Origin: Acidobacteriota bacterium
Lineage (GTDB): Bacteria > Acidobacteriota > Blastocatellia > Chloracidobacteriales > Chloracidobacteriaceae
Direction: 5' to 3'
DNA length: 64,000 bases
NCBI GenBank assembly: GCA_016208495.1
Contig: JACQXX010000070.1
Span: 248,001-312,000 of the forward strand
Shown here: positions 8,521 through 18,300 of the stretch, piece after piece
Position numbering within the stretch: the first letter of the stretch is position 1
Layout: every line of letters starts with the position of its first letter
Notes under the pieces: model-generated
The model's input: the letters and a program-made list of their open reading frames with translations, nothing else
Told to the model about the DNA's origin: nothing
Database searches by the model: none
Made by a program: the position numbers and the translations under genes

Positions 8521-8614
8521 GGTGATTCCCAGGCTCGAAGTGGACAAGCCTCAAATTTTCTTCTATAACCGAAAGAAAAGCCGAGGCGATGTCTCATGGC
8601 CCTCAGCCCTCAAT

Positions 8615-8726
8615 GGTATAATACCAACCTGCAATGAAGTTCCCGGATTAGGAAATAGTCAAATAGTTCAATCAAAGAAACTTAGCGAACTACTGACTAC
8701 TGACTACTGACTACAAACTGATACAA
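8615..8726 (+). mobile_element. MITE-like element family 2, copy 1
   Basis: About 110 bp, beginning GTATAATACCAACCTGCAATGA and ending CTACAAACTGATAC. Its 3' half has three CTACTGA heptads preceded by CTTAGCGAA. Copies at 35847-35961 (opposite strand) and 58070-58177 share both ends and the heptads. The ends form a partial inverted repeat (TATACCA.../...TGGTATA). There is no coding capacity. Confidence 0.65.
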
Positions 8727-8746
8727 CATCCGTCTGGAGTGTGTTT

Positions 8747-9730
8747 ATGAAATGTCCTGAGTGTGGAACTGATGCCCGTGAAGGAACCCGGTTTTGTCGT
8801 TCGTGTGGTGAACTGTTGACCGATGCCACGGGTCCGTTGACGAATCCACCATCGGCGATGCTTCCCACACCAGCGCCGCCGCCCCCCCTGGTTGGGGCGC
8901 CACCGCGTCCGTCTGGTTCGATTCCTCCAGTCTCCACTGCTCCCGGAGCCCCATCTGGTTTTTCTCCACTCTCACCGGCTACTCCACTGTCAGGGTCACC
9001 CGTTCCGTTTTCTTCGGGGATTCCTCCCGCTGTGGCGACTGGTAAGATGGCCCCGCAAGCGCCGATTGCTCCAACGCCGGATCCAGGTTCTTTCCCCTCA
9101 GGCGAAAATCGGCCTCGTGCTGCCACTGCGGGTGGGTACTCGCTTGCCCCGCCACCGCCGACTCCAATTGTTCGTCAAAAAACGACTTCCAAACCACTGC
9201 TGATTGGTGCTGTTTTGGGGGGCATTGTTTTGGTGGGAGGTGCAGTCGGAGTTGGCTATCGGTGGGGAAAGGAGACGTCTGATAAGCAGCTTGAAACCAA
9301 ACAAAACGACTGGAAAGGCTCATCTATCCCGCAAAAAGAACGGGGGGAAGTGCGGATTAACAAATCCTATCTGAAGCGGGTTGAAGTGAGTTTTATGGAT
9401 GTTGCTCCCCAAAGTGATGCCGAAATTGTCTTTGTGGAAAGCAATAAAGGACGCCACTTTCCAACCGGTGTGAAGGCCCTGGTGCTTCAGCTTCAAGGAA
9501 ATCCTCCTGTTGACACCCAACTGACCCTTGTCTGGAAACAAGGATCAACCGTCATCCAACGGACAAGCAATCGGGATGAACTCAATAACCTGGGGCGGTT
9601 GCCAGGGGGGGCAAATTTTGGAATCTATAAAACAAATCGGGCGCCGATTGAGGATGGGGAATACGAGGTCGTGGTCGAGGAGAAAAGTGGGGAAGTGGCT
9701 GCCTACGTGAAATTTGTGATTGGCAAGTAG
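8747..9730 (+). CDS. Zinc-ribbon, single-pass membrane protein of unknown function
   Basis: ATG 8747 is preceded by GGAG at 8736-8739, so this start is preferred over a GTG at 8741, giving 327 aa. Residues 3-20 form a zinc ribbon (CPEC, then CRSC). Residues about 30-140 are Pro/Thr/Ser-rich and probably disordered. One membrane segment lies at about 146-168 (PLLIGAVLGGIVLVGGAVGVGY). A 150-residue C-terminal domain follows, predicted beta-rich and probably extracytoplasmic, ending EYEVVVEEKSGEVAAYVKFVIGK. The closing layout recalls the protein at 25725-26360. Function is unknown. Confidence 0.8.
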   Translation: MKCPECGTDAREGTRFCRSCGELLTDATGPLTNPPSAMLPTPAPPPPLVGAPPRPSGSIPPVSTAPGAPSGFSPLSPATPLSGSPVPFSSGIPPAVATGKMAPQAPIAPTPDPGSFPSGENRPRAATAGGYSLAPPPPTPIVRQKTTSKPLLIGAVLGGIVLVGGAVGVGYRWGKETSDKQLETKQNDWKGSSIPQKERGEVRINKSYLKRVEVSFMDVAPQSDAEIVFVESNKGRHFPTGVKALVLQLQGNPPVDTQLTLVWKQGSTVIQRTSNRDELNNLGRLPGGANFGIYKTNRAPIEDGEYEVVVEEKSGEVAAYVKFVIGK

Positions 9731-9735
9731 GGGGA

Positions 9736-9856
9736 GAATGAAGAATGAAGAATGAAGAAGTCTTTGGTTCCTGGTTCTTCTTCGAAAGTATTGATTTCTA
9801 AGCACCAGGTACTTTCTTCATTCTCAATTCTTCATTCTACTTCATTCTTCATTCTG
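9736..9856. repeat. GAATGAA heptad hairpin between convergent genes
   Basis: The left arm GAATGAAGAATGAAGAATGAAG is at 9736-9757. The core, in reverse orientation (CTTCTTCGAAAGTATTGATTTC), is at about 9779-9800. The right arm of TTCATTC units spans 9811-9855. It sits between convergent stop codons at 9730 and 9863 and could end transcription from both sides, although it lacks the T-run of a classical terminator. Confidence 0.7.
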
Positions 9857-9862
9857 GAAGGT

Positions 9863-11227
9863 TTACTGGTTTTCTTCGGCAAAAACCGGCTCATTGGAAT
9901 TGAGCATCAGTCTCCAGGTTCGATCCAGCATTGGTTTCAATTTCTCAATTTCCTGGAGCGTCATCGTCGGCATTTCAACTGGTCCAGCCGCACCAGCTTT
10001 GCACACCAGCGAGTCTTGCAACGCAATGGCTGAAACATCAACCAGCGGAATGGTCGTTCCACGCGCCCGATTGATGGCCTCGATATAGTAATTGCACACA
10101 ACGGCCTGGCCAGTGGCAGTTGGGTGGAAGCCGTCGAGGCTAAAAATGCCGCCCAGATATTTGTTGGTCAGTTTTCCAACTCCGGCGACGGTGTACCCAT
10201 CCTTCACCACTTTCTTAAATTCAGCATCCACATCAACCAGAATGGCGCCGGCGGCAGTGGATTGTTCTTTAATGACCGCGTTGTATTCAACAATTCGCTT
10301 TTGGATGTTTTTGACTTCTTTCTTGGTCAACACGACTTCGGGGGGCAGTTTTTGGCCTCGGGCGAGCAGTGGTAACCCAGGAAGTGTCACGTAGTCCTTC
10401 TTTTTCACGCCAAACACAAACTGAAGCGTTTCTTTATTGATCCCAAAGTTGCGGGAAATATCATCCTGTGAAAACACAACCGCGAAGGACGTCAGGTCAG
10501 GAATGTTGAGGGTTACAATCGTGGAGGCCCCGGATGCTTTCGCTTTCGTCATGATTTCAGTGTAGCGGGTACGGAAATCGGCAAGCGGGGTTAATGATGC
10601 GTCTGTTCCAGTCAAAACCGCCCCGAGCGCGTCATTGCCACCAACTTCGGCAACCAGCAGGGTTGTCGGCTTGAGGGCGGCGACCCATTCCATCTGGCTA
10701 AAGGCAATCGGGGTTGGGGCCAGGAGTCCTGGTAACCCAAGGACAAAATCAGTGATCGTGATTTTCGCCGGATCAAGCGTGGTTGGGCGAGTTGACAGTA
10801 CATCCAGCAGTTTATGTCCTGGGACGGAGAGTAAAGTTGCCTGTTGGGTTGGGTTGGCTCGTTGTCCAAATCCCTGAATCGCGGCTGAATCACCCACCTT
10901 CGCCGCACAGACCGGTTTGGTGAGTTGGAGTTGACCATTGGGTGGAATGCCAGGATCTGAAATCAACGGCAAAACAATTTGTGTCCCAGCCTGTTTTGCC
11001 AGCAGATTTGGATAAGACGCGACCTGCCCGGATTGGAAAAAGGCGTTGCTTTGGAACCCAGCCGAAATACTGGCGCCAATCACAACCAGCCGGGAAAAAT
11101 CGGGTGCTCCCTGGCGTGGCGCTGGTGCTTTGGGTTTGGATTTGGCCAGTAAAGCAACTGGTGCCACCTGAAGCCCAAGTATGGCCATCAGCAGGCAAGA
11201 AAAGAATACCAGTCGACGAAATTTCAT
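9863..11227 (-). CDS. Secreted SGNH/GDSL-type hydrolase
   Basis: The 454-aa protein has an N-terminal signal peptide (VFFSCLLMAILGLQVAPVALLA, about residues 6-28). The SGNH blocks are visible: block I VVIGASISAG with the nucleophilic serine near residue 53, block III AEVGGNDAL near 195 (Gly and Asn of the oxyanion hole), and block V DGFHPTATG near 367 with the catalytic Asp and His. The family covers extracytoplasmic esterases and lipases; the substrate cannot be told. ATG 11227 is preceded by GAGGGGG. There is a convergent neighbour at its 3' end and the kinase/WD40 gene lies upstream on the same strand. Confidence 0.87.
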   Translation of the reverse strand: MKFRRLVFFSCLLMAILGLQVAPVALLAKSKPKAPAPRQGAPDFSRLVVIGASISAGFQSNAFFQSGQVASYPNLLAKQAGTQIVLPLISDPGIPPNGQLQLTKPVCAAKVGDSAAIQGFGQRANPTQQATLLSVPGHKLLDVLSTRPTTLDPAKITITDFVLGLPGLLAPTPIAFSQMEWVAALKPTTLLVAEVGGNDALGAVLTGTDASLTPLADFRTRYTEIMTKAKASGASTIVTLNIPDLTSFAVVFSQDDISRNFGINKETLQFVFGVKKKDYVTLPGLPLLARGQKLPPEVVLTKKEVKNIQKRIVEYNAVIKEQSTAAGAILVDVDAEFKKVVKDGYTVAGVGKLTNKYLGGIFSLDGFHPTATGQAVVCNYYIEAINRARGTTIPLVDVSAIALQDSLVCKAGAAGPVEMPTMTLQEIEKLKPMLDRTWRLMLNSNEPVFAEENQ

Positions 11228-11359
11228 GTTTCCCCCTCGAGAGTTGAACAGTGGATTAGGAACGTTAGCTTTTAGGATGAGCTGGAGTTAGTGATGACGC
11301 AGAGAGAGTTCAATCTTAGGAGTGCTGCGAGTTGAGAGCAAGTGGAATTTGACGGAATG

Positions 11360-11412
11360 ATGTTGTGACAGGGTGACAAGGTGACAGGGTGACAGGGTGA
11401 CACAGTGACCAG
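11360..11412. repeat. GACAGGGT direct repeat
   Basis: About six copies of an 8-bp unit (GACAGGGT/GACAAGGT) lie in tandem between the SGNH and kinase genes. I see no complementary arm nearby. A related GTCACCTTGTCATCTTGTC tract occurs at 34578-34619. Confidence 0.6.
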
Positions 11413-11427
11413 AATAAAAAATCATTC

Positions 11428-13980
11428 TCAATTCTTCCACAATCCCCAGAGTCTGACCGTTCCGTCATAGCTGCAGGAAATAGCGTGGCGGTCGCCGGGA
11501 AGGAAGGCGACTTTATAAACTTTGTCTTTGTGGCCCATACAACAGACCAGTTCCTGACCTGAAACCAGATCCCACAAGCGGATGGTGCGATCTTCACTGC
11601 CGGAAAGCGCCTGAGTGCCGTCAGCCGAAATTGCGACGCTCGTGACATAATTTCCATGTCCCAGAAAACGGGCGGCTTCGCGGCCTTCAACCAGATCCCA
11701 CAGCCGCAACGTTGTGTCCTGGCTGCTTGAAATTGCTTTGGTTCGATCTGGGGAAATCGCCACACCGCTACCGATTGGCGTGGCTTTGCCTTCCAGTCGT
11801 CGCATGCGCTGCTTGGTTTCACCTCCCGAATGACCTGGATGAGAATCACCTCCGAGCACCCGCCGCCCATCAATTGAAACCCGAACGCTGATTGCTTCTG
11901 ATCTGGCTGCATCCGAAAGGAGTGACTGGACTTCCTGCCCGGTTTCCAAATTCCATAAGTGCAGGTCGCCACTTAATCCAATTGACAAGGCAAACGACCC
12001 ATTCGAAGCAAAGACAATATTGGCCACATTGTCGATATGACCTTGCATTCGATGGAGTTGCGTCCGGTCTTGCAATTCCCAGAGACATAAACTGCTGTCC
12101 TGACTGCCCGATAACAGCCGTTTTCCATCAGGTGAAAACGCCAGTGCCGTGACTTGCTGATGGCCTGATAAACGGTTTTGTTCCTGACCGGTGGCAAGGT
12201 CATAAATTCGGATGGCATCGTCAGTGCCGCTCACCGCCACCAGGCAACTATCAGGTGAAAAAACAGCACAGCGGTATGGAAAAATTCGCCGATTCCCGAA
12301 AGTGCTTACCTCTTTTCCAGTTTCAGTTTCGAGCAGGGCCATGGTCTTATCCTGTTTAGCTGAAACAAAGTGGCGGCCATTGGGGGCAAACGCAATGCTG
12401 GTGACGGCGGAGTGGCCCACGAAGCGCCGGATTTCTCCGACTGTAGCCGGCAAATCAAGTGGAACCGCCATCCGTTGAACGAGTTCAGCCGGTGGTGGCG
12501 GTGGCGGGACTTCAACCGTTGGAGTCGGTTCCGGCTCAATGTTTTGAACTGAAATGACTGACAGTTCAGTGACCAGCACCGGTTCGGGGACGGGGGCCGG
12601 CTCCGGCGATTGGTCTTCAATGGAAGTCAGATCCGATTCCTCAACTGCCGGGATGGTATCGGACGAATCAACCACGGCAAAAAGCTGGTCTTCAAACTGT
12701 TTGGCATCCCAGGGCCCGGTAACTGGAATCGGAAACACCCGCTCTTCAGTTGCCTTTTCAGCAGTGGGTGATGGCTCTGGTGGCTTTGGGAGTTGAGAGA
12801 CGAGTGGGGCGGTGCGATCAATATCAGGCGGAGCCGTTGGGGGCACGTCAAACAAAACAACTTTTGACGGCAAATTCGGGGTAAGTGCAAAGGGGATTTC
12901 AGTTCGAATTGTCGCCGGCTCCAACAAAATCGGTGCCGTTGGGGGGGAATGAAGCGTCGGTTGGGTAATCTGACCCGAAGGTCCTGGGCTTGAGTCTTCC
13001 CGGTGCAAAAACATGACCGGATCCGCTTCAGGTGATGTTCCCTGTGAGGTTGGGGACTCTACCGTCGGGCTGAATGTGGAGCTTGACAAAAACAACTGCC
13101 GTTTATGGTGTGTGATTCGGATGAGTTCATCCGCAAATTCCTCAGCCGTGGGCCGCAACACCGCCTGTTTCGAGAGCGCCCGAAAGATCAGCGATTCAAT
13201 TTCAACCGGAATTTCAGGAACATATTGTCGCAACGACGGCGGCGGATCATTGGCCTGCATCCACATCACCGCGACCAGATCGCCGTCTTGTGATTCAAAT
13301 GGAAGCCGACCACTGAGCATTTGATACATCATAATGCCCAGGCTATAAACGTCAGACCGTCCGTCATAGGCTTTATTTCGAACACGTTCCGGAGCCATAT
13401 ATTCCGGCGTTCCCATCACAATTCCGGCCCCCGTCAGGCTCCGACCACTGACATTGGCGGCTGAACCCGAGAGTTTGGCAATCCCAAAATCCAGGACTTT
13501 CACCACTTCGCCGCGTTTGGTTTGATGGAGATAGATATTGTCCGGTTTAATATCGCGATGGACAATCCCGGCGGAATGAGCTTCGGCCAGAACATCACAG
13601 ACCGGGACAATGATTTCGGTTGCCCGTTGAAGGGAAAGTTTTAATTTCTCACGCAGTTCATCAACCAGCAGCCGGCCATCGAGCAATTCCATCACCAGGT
13701 AGGCAAACCCATCCGCCGTGATGCCAAAATCGAGAATTGAAATGGCATTTGGATGGTCAATCCGGCAGGTTGAGACACCTTCAAGCCGAAAGCGTTCCAG
13801 TTCTTCAGCGGTGGCATTACTGACATTGGCATGCAGGATTTTGACCGCCACCGCCCGACCCAGCCCGAGGTGGATCGCCCGATAGACAACCCCAAACCCT
13901 CCCAGGCCGATGGGGGCTTCAAGACGGTATTTTCCGTCCAGCACAGTTCCAGATGGTTGATCAATGGTGCCCAATGACAT
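11428..13980 (-). CDS. Serine/threonine protein kinase with C-terminal WD40 repeats
   Basis: Read from ATG 13980 with GGTGAG just upstream (850 aa; a GTG at 13989 is possible). An N-terminal Hanks-type kinase domain spans about residues 15-280, with GLGGFGVVYRA (glycine loop), AVKIL (catalytic Lys), HRDIKPDN and DFGIAKL, then GTPEYMAPE. A Pro/Thr-rich linker covers about 300-520. Six or seven WD40 repeats form a beta-propeller at about 525-850 (for example LAFSPDGKRLLSGSQDSSLCLW). One repeat near 695-740 is degenerate. There is no transmembrane segment, so it is probably a cytoplasmic signalling protein with the propeller as a binding platform. Stand-alone gene. Confidence 0.93.
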   Translation of the reverse strand: MSLGTIDQPSGTVLDGKYRLEAPIGLGGFGVVYRAIHLGLGRAVAVKILHANVSNATAEELERFRLEGVSTCRIDHPNAISILDFGITADGFAYLVMELLDGRLLVDELREKLKLSLQRATEIIVPVCDVLAEAHSAGIVHRDIKPDNIYLHQTKRGEVVKVLDFGIAKLSGSAANVSGRSLTGAGIVMGTPEYMAPERVRNKAYDGRSDVYSLGIMMYQMLSGRLPFESQDGDLVAVMWMQANDPPPSLRQYVPEIPVEIESLIFRALSKQAVLRPTAEEFADELIRITHHKRQLFLSSSTFSPTVESPTSQGTSPEADPVMFLHREDSSPGPSGQITQPTLHSPPTAPILLEPATIRTEIPFALTPNLPSKVVLFDVPPTAPPDIDRTAPLVSQLPKPPEPSPTAEKATEERVFPIPVTGPWDAKQFEDQLFAVVDSSDTIPAVEESDLTSIEDQSPEPAPVPEPVLVTELSVISVQNIEPEPTPTVEVPPPPPPAELVQRMAVPLDLPATVGEIRRFVGHSAVTSIAFAPNGRHFVSAKQDKTMALLETETGKEVSTFGNRRIFPYRCAVFSPDSCLVAVSGTDDAIRIYDLATGQEQNRLSGHQQVTALAFSPDGKRLLSGSQDSSLCLWELQDRTQLHRMQGHIDNVANIVFASNGSFALSIGLSGDLHLWNLETGQEVQSLLSDAARSEAISVRVSIDGRRVLGGDSHPGHSGGETKQRMRRLEGKATPIGSGVAISPDRTKAISSSQDTTLRLWDLVEGREAARFLGHGNYVTSVAISADGTQALSGSEDRTIRLWDLVSGQELVCCMGHKDKVYKVAFLPGDRHAISCSYDGTVRLWGLWKN

Positions 13981-14245
13981 CGAACTCACCCAACGAAGAC
14001 AACAAGAAAATCAAAACCAGAGTACCTGGTCAAGTTGCAGGTGGTTTTGATTTGGGATTTCCTGGAAAATGATTCGGAGGATCGGATCTTCATTCTGAAT
14101 CACAGATGGTGGTTGAAACAAGCGAAAAGTGAACTGCTCTGGGTTCCGGGTGCTTGATCTCCTTCGCGCATGTTTTTGCGCGTCAATGGCACACCATTTT
14201 CCGGTTCTGGTTTACCCACTTCAAATCAACACAGGGAAGGAACTT

Positions 14246-15027
14246 ATGACGAAATTGATGATGGTTGCAGTCATTTTAATGAGCTGGGGGGGCTCAGTTT
14301 TGGCTCAAACTGAGATCAAGCTGCCAAAAGGAAAGTCGGTATTGGTGGATGGGCAGGTGTCGGCAGGTGAATGGGATGATGCAACGGAAATCAAAATCTC
14401 CGACCAGATTACTCTCGCCGCAAAAGCCAGCGGTGACTTTATCTTTTTCGCTGTCAAATATCCAAAGCCAACCTATTTTGGGGTTGATCTCTATGTCAAT
14501 TCGGTGGCTGGTCAGTTGGTGAATCTGCATGCTTCGGCCAAACCAGGCGAACGGGAACTCAGAGATGGAAAATGGCCTGACTGGACGTGGTGGAATAACC
14601 AGGGCTGGATGGTGAATACGTCACGGGGCGTTATACCATTTGGGGTTGAGGGTATCGGGCTAAGCGCTAAGGGAAATACAATTTTTTCAATAGTTTAGCC
14701 ACGCCGTAATACGAGGAGTTCATTCCAAAATAGCGTTAAGTACCTTACCGAAAATTTCCAGACATTTTAACCACGAAAAACACGAAAAACACGAAAAAGA
14801 TCAACCACTTACCAAACCCAATATCTCAGGAAACTTATGACAAGGTACTTACCTTTGAACGGCGTGAATTCCTCCCCGACGAAGTCAAGGAATATCAAAT
14901 CCGTCGCTCGCGATTTCCCGCCAAAACCTGGCGGGTGATGCTCGAAATTCACACCAATTCAACGATTGCCTTTCCTGAAAAGGCGGAATCGAAAAATTCC
15001 GAAAAGTGGTTGAAATTAAAGTTCTAA
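14246..15027 (+). pseudogene. Secreted protein gene interrupted by inserted DNA
   Basis: ATG 14246 (GGAAGGA upstream) starts a protein with a signal peptide (LMMVAVILMSWGGSVLA) and a CBM9/DOMON-like segment (VDGQVSAGEWDDA ... WTWWNNQGWMVNTSR). After about 131 codons the sequence turns non-coding and stops at 14698. A separate in-frame stretch in another frame, to 15027, reads TYDKVLTFERREFLP ... KTWRVMLEIHTNST and looks like the missing C-terminus. The two parts are separated by about 160 bp of foreign-looking sequence (about 14640-14800) and a frame change. Function is unknown; the 453-bp N-terminal frame alone may still be translated. Confidence 0.65.
14640..14800. other. Probable insertion splitting the preceding gene, with CACGAAAAA tandem repeats
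   Basis: The segment carries CCACGAAAAACACGAAAAACACGAAAA (three 9-bp units, 14771-14797) and an AAGTACCTT / AAGGTACTT inverted pair (14738-14746 and 14842-14850). Neither flanking protein half continues through it. The exact ends and any target duplication cannot be fixed without an intact homologue. Confidence 0.45.
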
Positions 15028-15059
15028 CCCACTGCTCCAGGATAAGGATTTCAGGTCCA

Positions 15060-15300
15060 GAGGGGCATTATATAATAGCCGTGGGCTTCGCACCACGGCT
15101 TGGGACTGAGGGCTGAAGACTTCGGGCTGAAAAGCCCTCGGGCTCAGGGCTTGGGGCTGAGGGCTGAAGAAAGCGGCTGAAGAAATTGGTTTTATTTCAT
15201 CCCTCATCCTTCATCCCTCATCCCTTCCTTTGCTCCGAGCTTGCGAGTCCTCAGCCCAATGTCTTCAGCCCCAAGCCCTGGTTCTTCAGCCCTTTCCTGG
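15060..15300. repeat. GGGCTGAAGA / TCTTCAGCCC inverted repeat region with CATCCCTCATCC tract
   Basis: Several GGGCTGAAGA-type units (15104-15180) are followed by GAAATTGGTTTTATTTCATCCCTCATCC and then the complementary TCTTCAGCCC units (15253-15298). The same composite, with CGAGCTTGCGAGTC, recurs at 38277-38383, 43336-43492, 52848-53150 and 60363-60510. It fills the gap between the broken gene and the CHAT gene. Confidence 0.65.
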
Positions 15301-18300
15301 TCATCGTTTTCCCTCCAAATTGGCCCACTCTCCGGATTGAATGAAGGCTGCCCAGTAAAACGGATGTTTCCACCGGTGGCTTCTGAGCATTTGCAATTGA
15401 GTATTTTGAAGGCAATCACTGCGGCCTTCACCATTTTTGAGACGCTGATAGAGCCCGCTCATCAAGGTTTTGGCTCCAAGATCCGACACTTGCCACAGAC
15501 TCATCACCTGAGATTCGCTTCCGGCCAGCATCAGTGCCCGCCTCAGCCCATAGACACCATCACCCTGAATAACCTGACCCAGCGCCGTTTCGCAGGCTGA
15601 GAGCACCACGAGTTGCGTTCCCCACAAATCGAGCTGGGCGGCTTCAAGCGCGGTGAGGGTGGTTTGCCCGCTGGTCGCCGCCCCCTGGTTGGCACCGGCA
15701 AAAAAGAGTGCCGAGCGCAGCAATGGGTCTTCATTCTTCGCAAGATCAAGGTCAAATGATGGGGTTTCCAGGATGTTAACATTCCGGCCTTCAGGTTCTG
15801 GATTAGCCGTGAGTCTGGATTTCGACAAAAACACCCCATGGGTGGCTAAATGGAGAATTTGTGGGCGATGGGTGTCAATCACCGTCTGTTTCGTCGCTGC
15901 GCTTTTGGTTTTTAACACTGCCTGGGGATAGAGTTGCTGGATTTCCAACCCTTCACTGGCGGTATTGACCAGCCGGGCGAGCGGATGCAAGGAAATTCCA
16001 GCAATTTTTGGTTGTCCTCCCTGGCCATAATCCGGGTCCGCCAGCACCATCGGCGGGTTTCTGAACTCAAACCGGGTTTGCGCTCGCAACAAATCACGTC
16101 CGCTGGTGAGATAGGTCAACCGGTAGTGTTCAATTAGAAATTTTCCTTGCCTGTCAATCAGTGCCCCAAACGGCAGCACATTGAGTGCCCCATCGGGCGA
16201 GAGCAACAGGCGTTTGTCACCTGGTACTTTTTCAAGGATGGGGTGCATCACTTTCTGGTGGAGCTTCTGGGCGAGGATTTTGAGAGTTTGAGGGGCGTCC
16301 TTCTCACCGGGAAGATTGAATACCTGGCCGAGTGGAATTTTTTTGAGCAGTGCATTCCGAAAGTTATGGGTCAATTTGTCAATTGCTTCGACCTCTCCCA
16401 AATCCACCCACTGCGGATTCCCGGTGCTGGCAAGGATATACCCCACATAATGGGGTGTTCCATATCTTTTTATTTTTGAGTCATAGGGGGCGTAGGTGAC
16501 GAACTCAACCAGTACCGCGTCCGCTGGAATAGCTTTCTGAATCAGTTCCAATGTGATGGGCTGAGTTTGCACTTTATATTCAGCACTTCGGATACTGACT
16601 CTGGCTTCGGCTTGCTCTGCTTTCTCAGTTAACTCTTTGAGTTGGGCTTGATGAGCCTGGGGACCTTCGCGTCCGGGCCCGCGAAGGGAAACCGTGGCGA
16701 GTTGTTGTTTGGCACTGGCCAGATCGTCGAGCAATTTTTGGTCTTCGGGAGCGGCATATCGTCGCAACGTGGTGAGGCTGGCCGTCATCGCGTCAAGCCC
16801 ACGGCCTTTTCGGCGCAACGCCGCCAGCATCGCTGCTCGGAGTGCCTCCAGGTTAGCTGGCGCATAGTTGACATGGAGCGAAATTGCGAGATCCATAAAC
16901 CGGAGGGTCTGGTTTAAATACAACAACTTCTGGCGCTCAGAGCCCGTGACCAGGTTGTGGGCAAAATCACGTTCCATTGTCTCGTTGGCCTGGGTTTGAT
17001 AGGCAATCGCCTGTTCGATATGGTTTTGCCCGAGGGAAACCAGTGCCAGCTCTTTCAGTGTGTGAGAAATTGATGGGTGATCAGGGCTCAGCACTTTTTT
17101 CCTGACTACCAGTGCCTGCTGAAACATTTTTTCCGAGGTTTGATAGTCGCCTTTGGAAAAGAAGGTCATTGCATAGTTGGAGAGGTTATTGTTAGTTAAC
17201 ACGTGATCCGGTCCCAGTGTTTTTTCAAAAATGACCGCGGCCTGCTGAAAAGACGAGTCAGCCTGGGGGTAGTCACCCAGGAAATTATAGACCCCACCGA
17301 GATTGCCCAGGCAAACGGCCACTGTTGGGTTTTCCGGCCCCAGTACTTTCTTTCTGATTTCAAGCGATTTTTGATAATAAGGAATCGCGCGGGCGTAGTC
17401 TCCTTTGTTGACATATAAACTCGCCAGATTGTTGAGACTGATCGCCACCCCCACAGTTTGGGGACCTAGCAGTTTTTCCTTGATCGCCAGCGACCGCTCA
17501 AACAACGGTTCAGCCTTGGCAAAGTCGCCTTTGTTTCGATACAACACCGCCAGATTGTTGAGGTTGATGGCCACTTCCGGATGTTCGGACCCAAATGCCT
17601 TCTCGTTGATGGCCAGTGCCCGTTGATAGAGTGGTTCTGCCTGGGCGAAATCTCCCTGATTGCTCAGGAACTCGGCCAGATTGTTGAGACTCTGTGACAC
17701 CAGCGGATGATTGGAGCCAAACGCCTTTTCCCTGATTGCCAGGGCTTTTTCAAATGCCGGCAATGCCCGGATGAAGTCACCTTTGGCTTGATAGAGCCCC
17801 GCCAGGTTATTGAGGCTTTCAGCCACATCCGGATGGTGAGGGCCAAGCTTCTTTTCGCGAATGGCCAGCGATTGCCCAAACATCGGTTCCGCTTTGGCAA
17901 GGTCGCCTTTGGTTTTATTGAGCCAGCCCAGATTGTTGAGAATTGTGGCGACTTCGGTGTGTTCGGGTCCGAGGACTTTTTCATAAACCAGTCTGGCCCG
18001 TAGCAAGAGTGGCTCGACTTTGGCAAGCTGGCCACGTTGGAAATACAGATACGCCAGGTTGTTAACGCAATCGCCCACCAGTTTGCTTTCCGGTCCATCC
18101 GTTTTTTCAGCCATCGCCAGTGCTTGTTGAAAGAGTATTTCCGCTTTGGGGAAATCGGCTTTGGTTTTGTAGAGGATTGCCTGTTGGTTAAGTGTGCGGG
18201 CAACGGATGCGGATTCCGCTCCCACGGTTTTTTCCTTGATCGCGAGCGCCTGCTGAAATGAAACTTCAGCCTGGTCGTAATCTCCCTTATCTCGATGGAG

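Noticed and set aside
8704-9126. 140-aa minus-strand Gly/Pro-rich frame opposite the zinc-ribbon gene
   Set aside because: It is the antisense shadow of the Pro-rich linker of the plus-strand gene.
11316-11972. 218-aa minus-strand frame overlapping the WD40 region
   Set aside because: It is an alternative frame of the kinase/WD40 gene with atypical composition.
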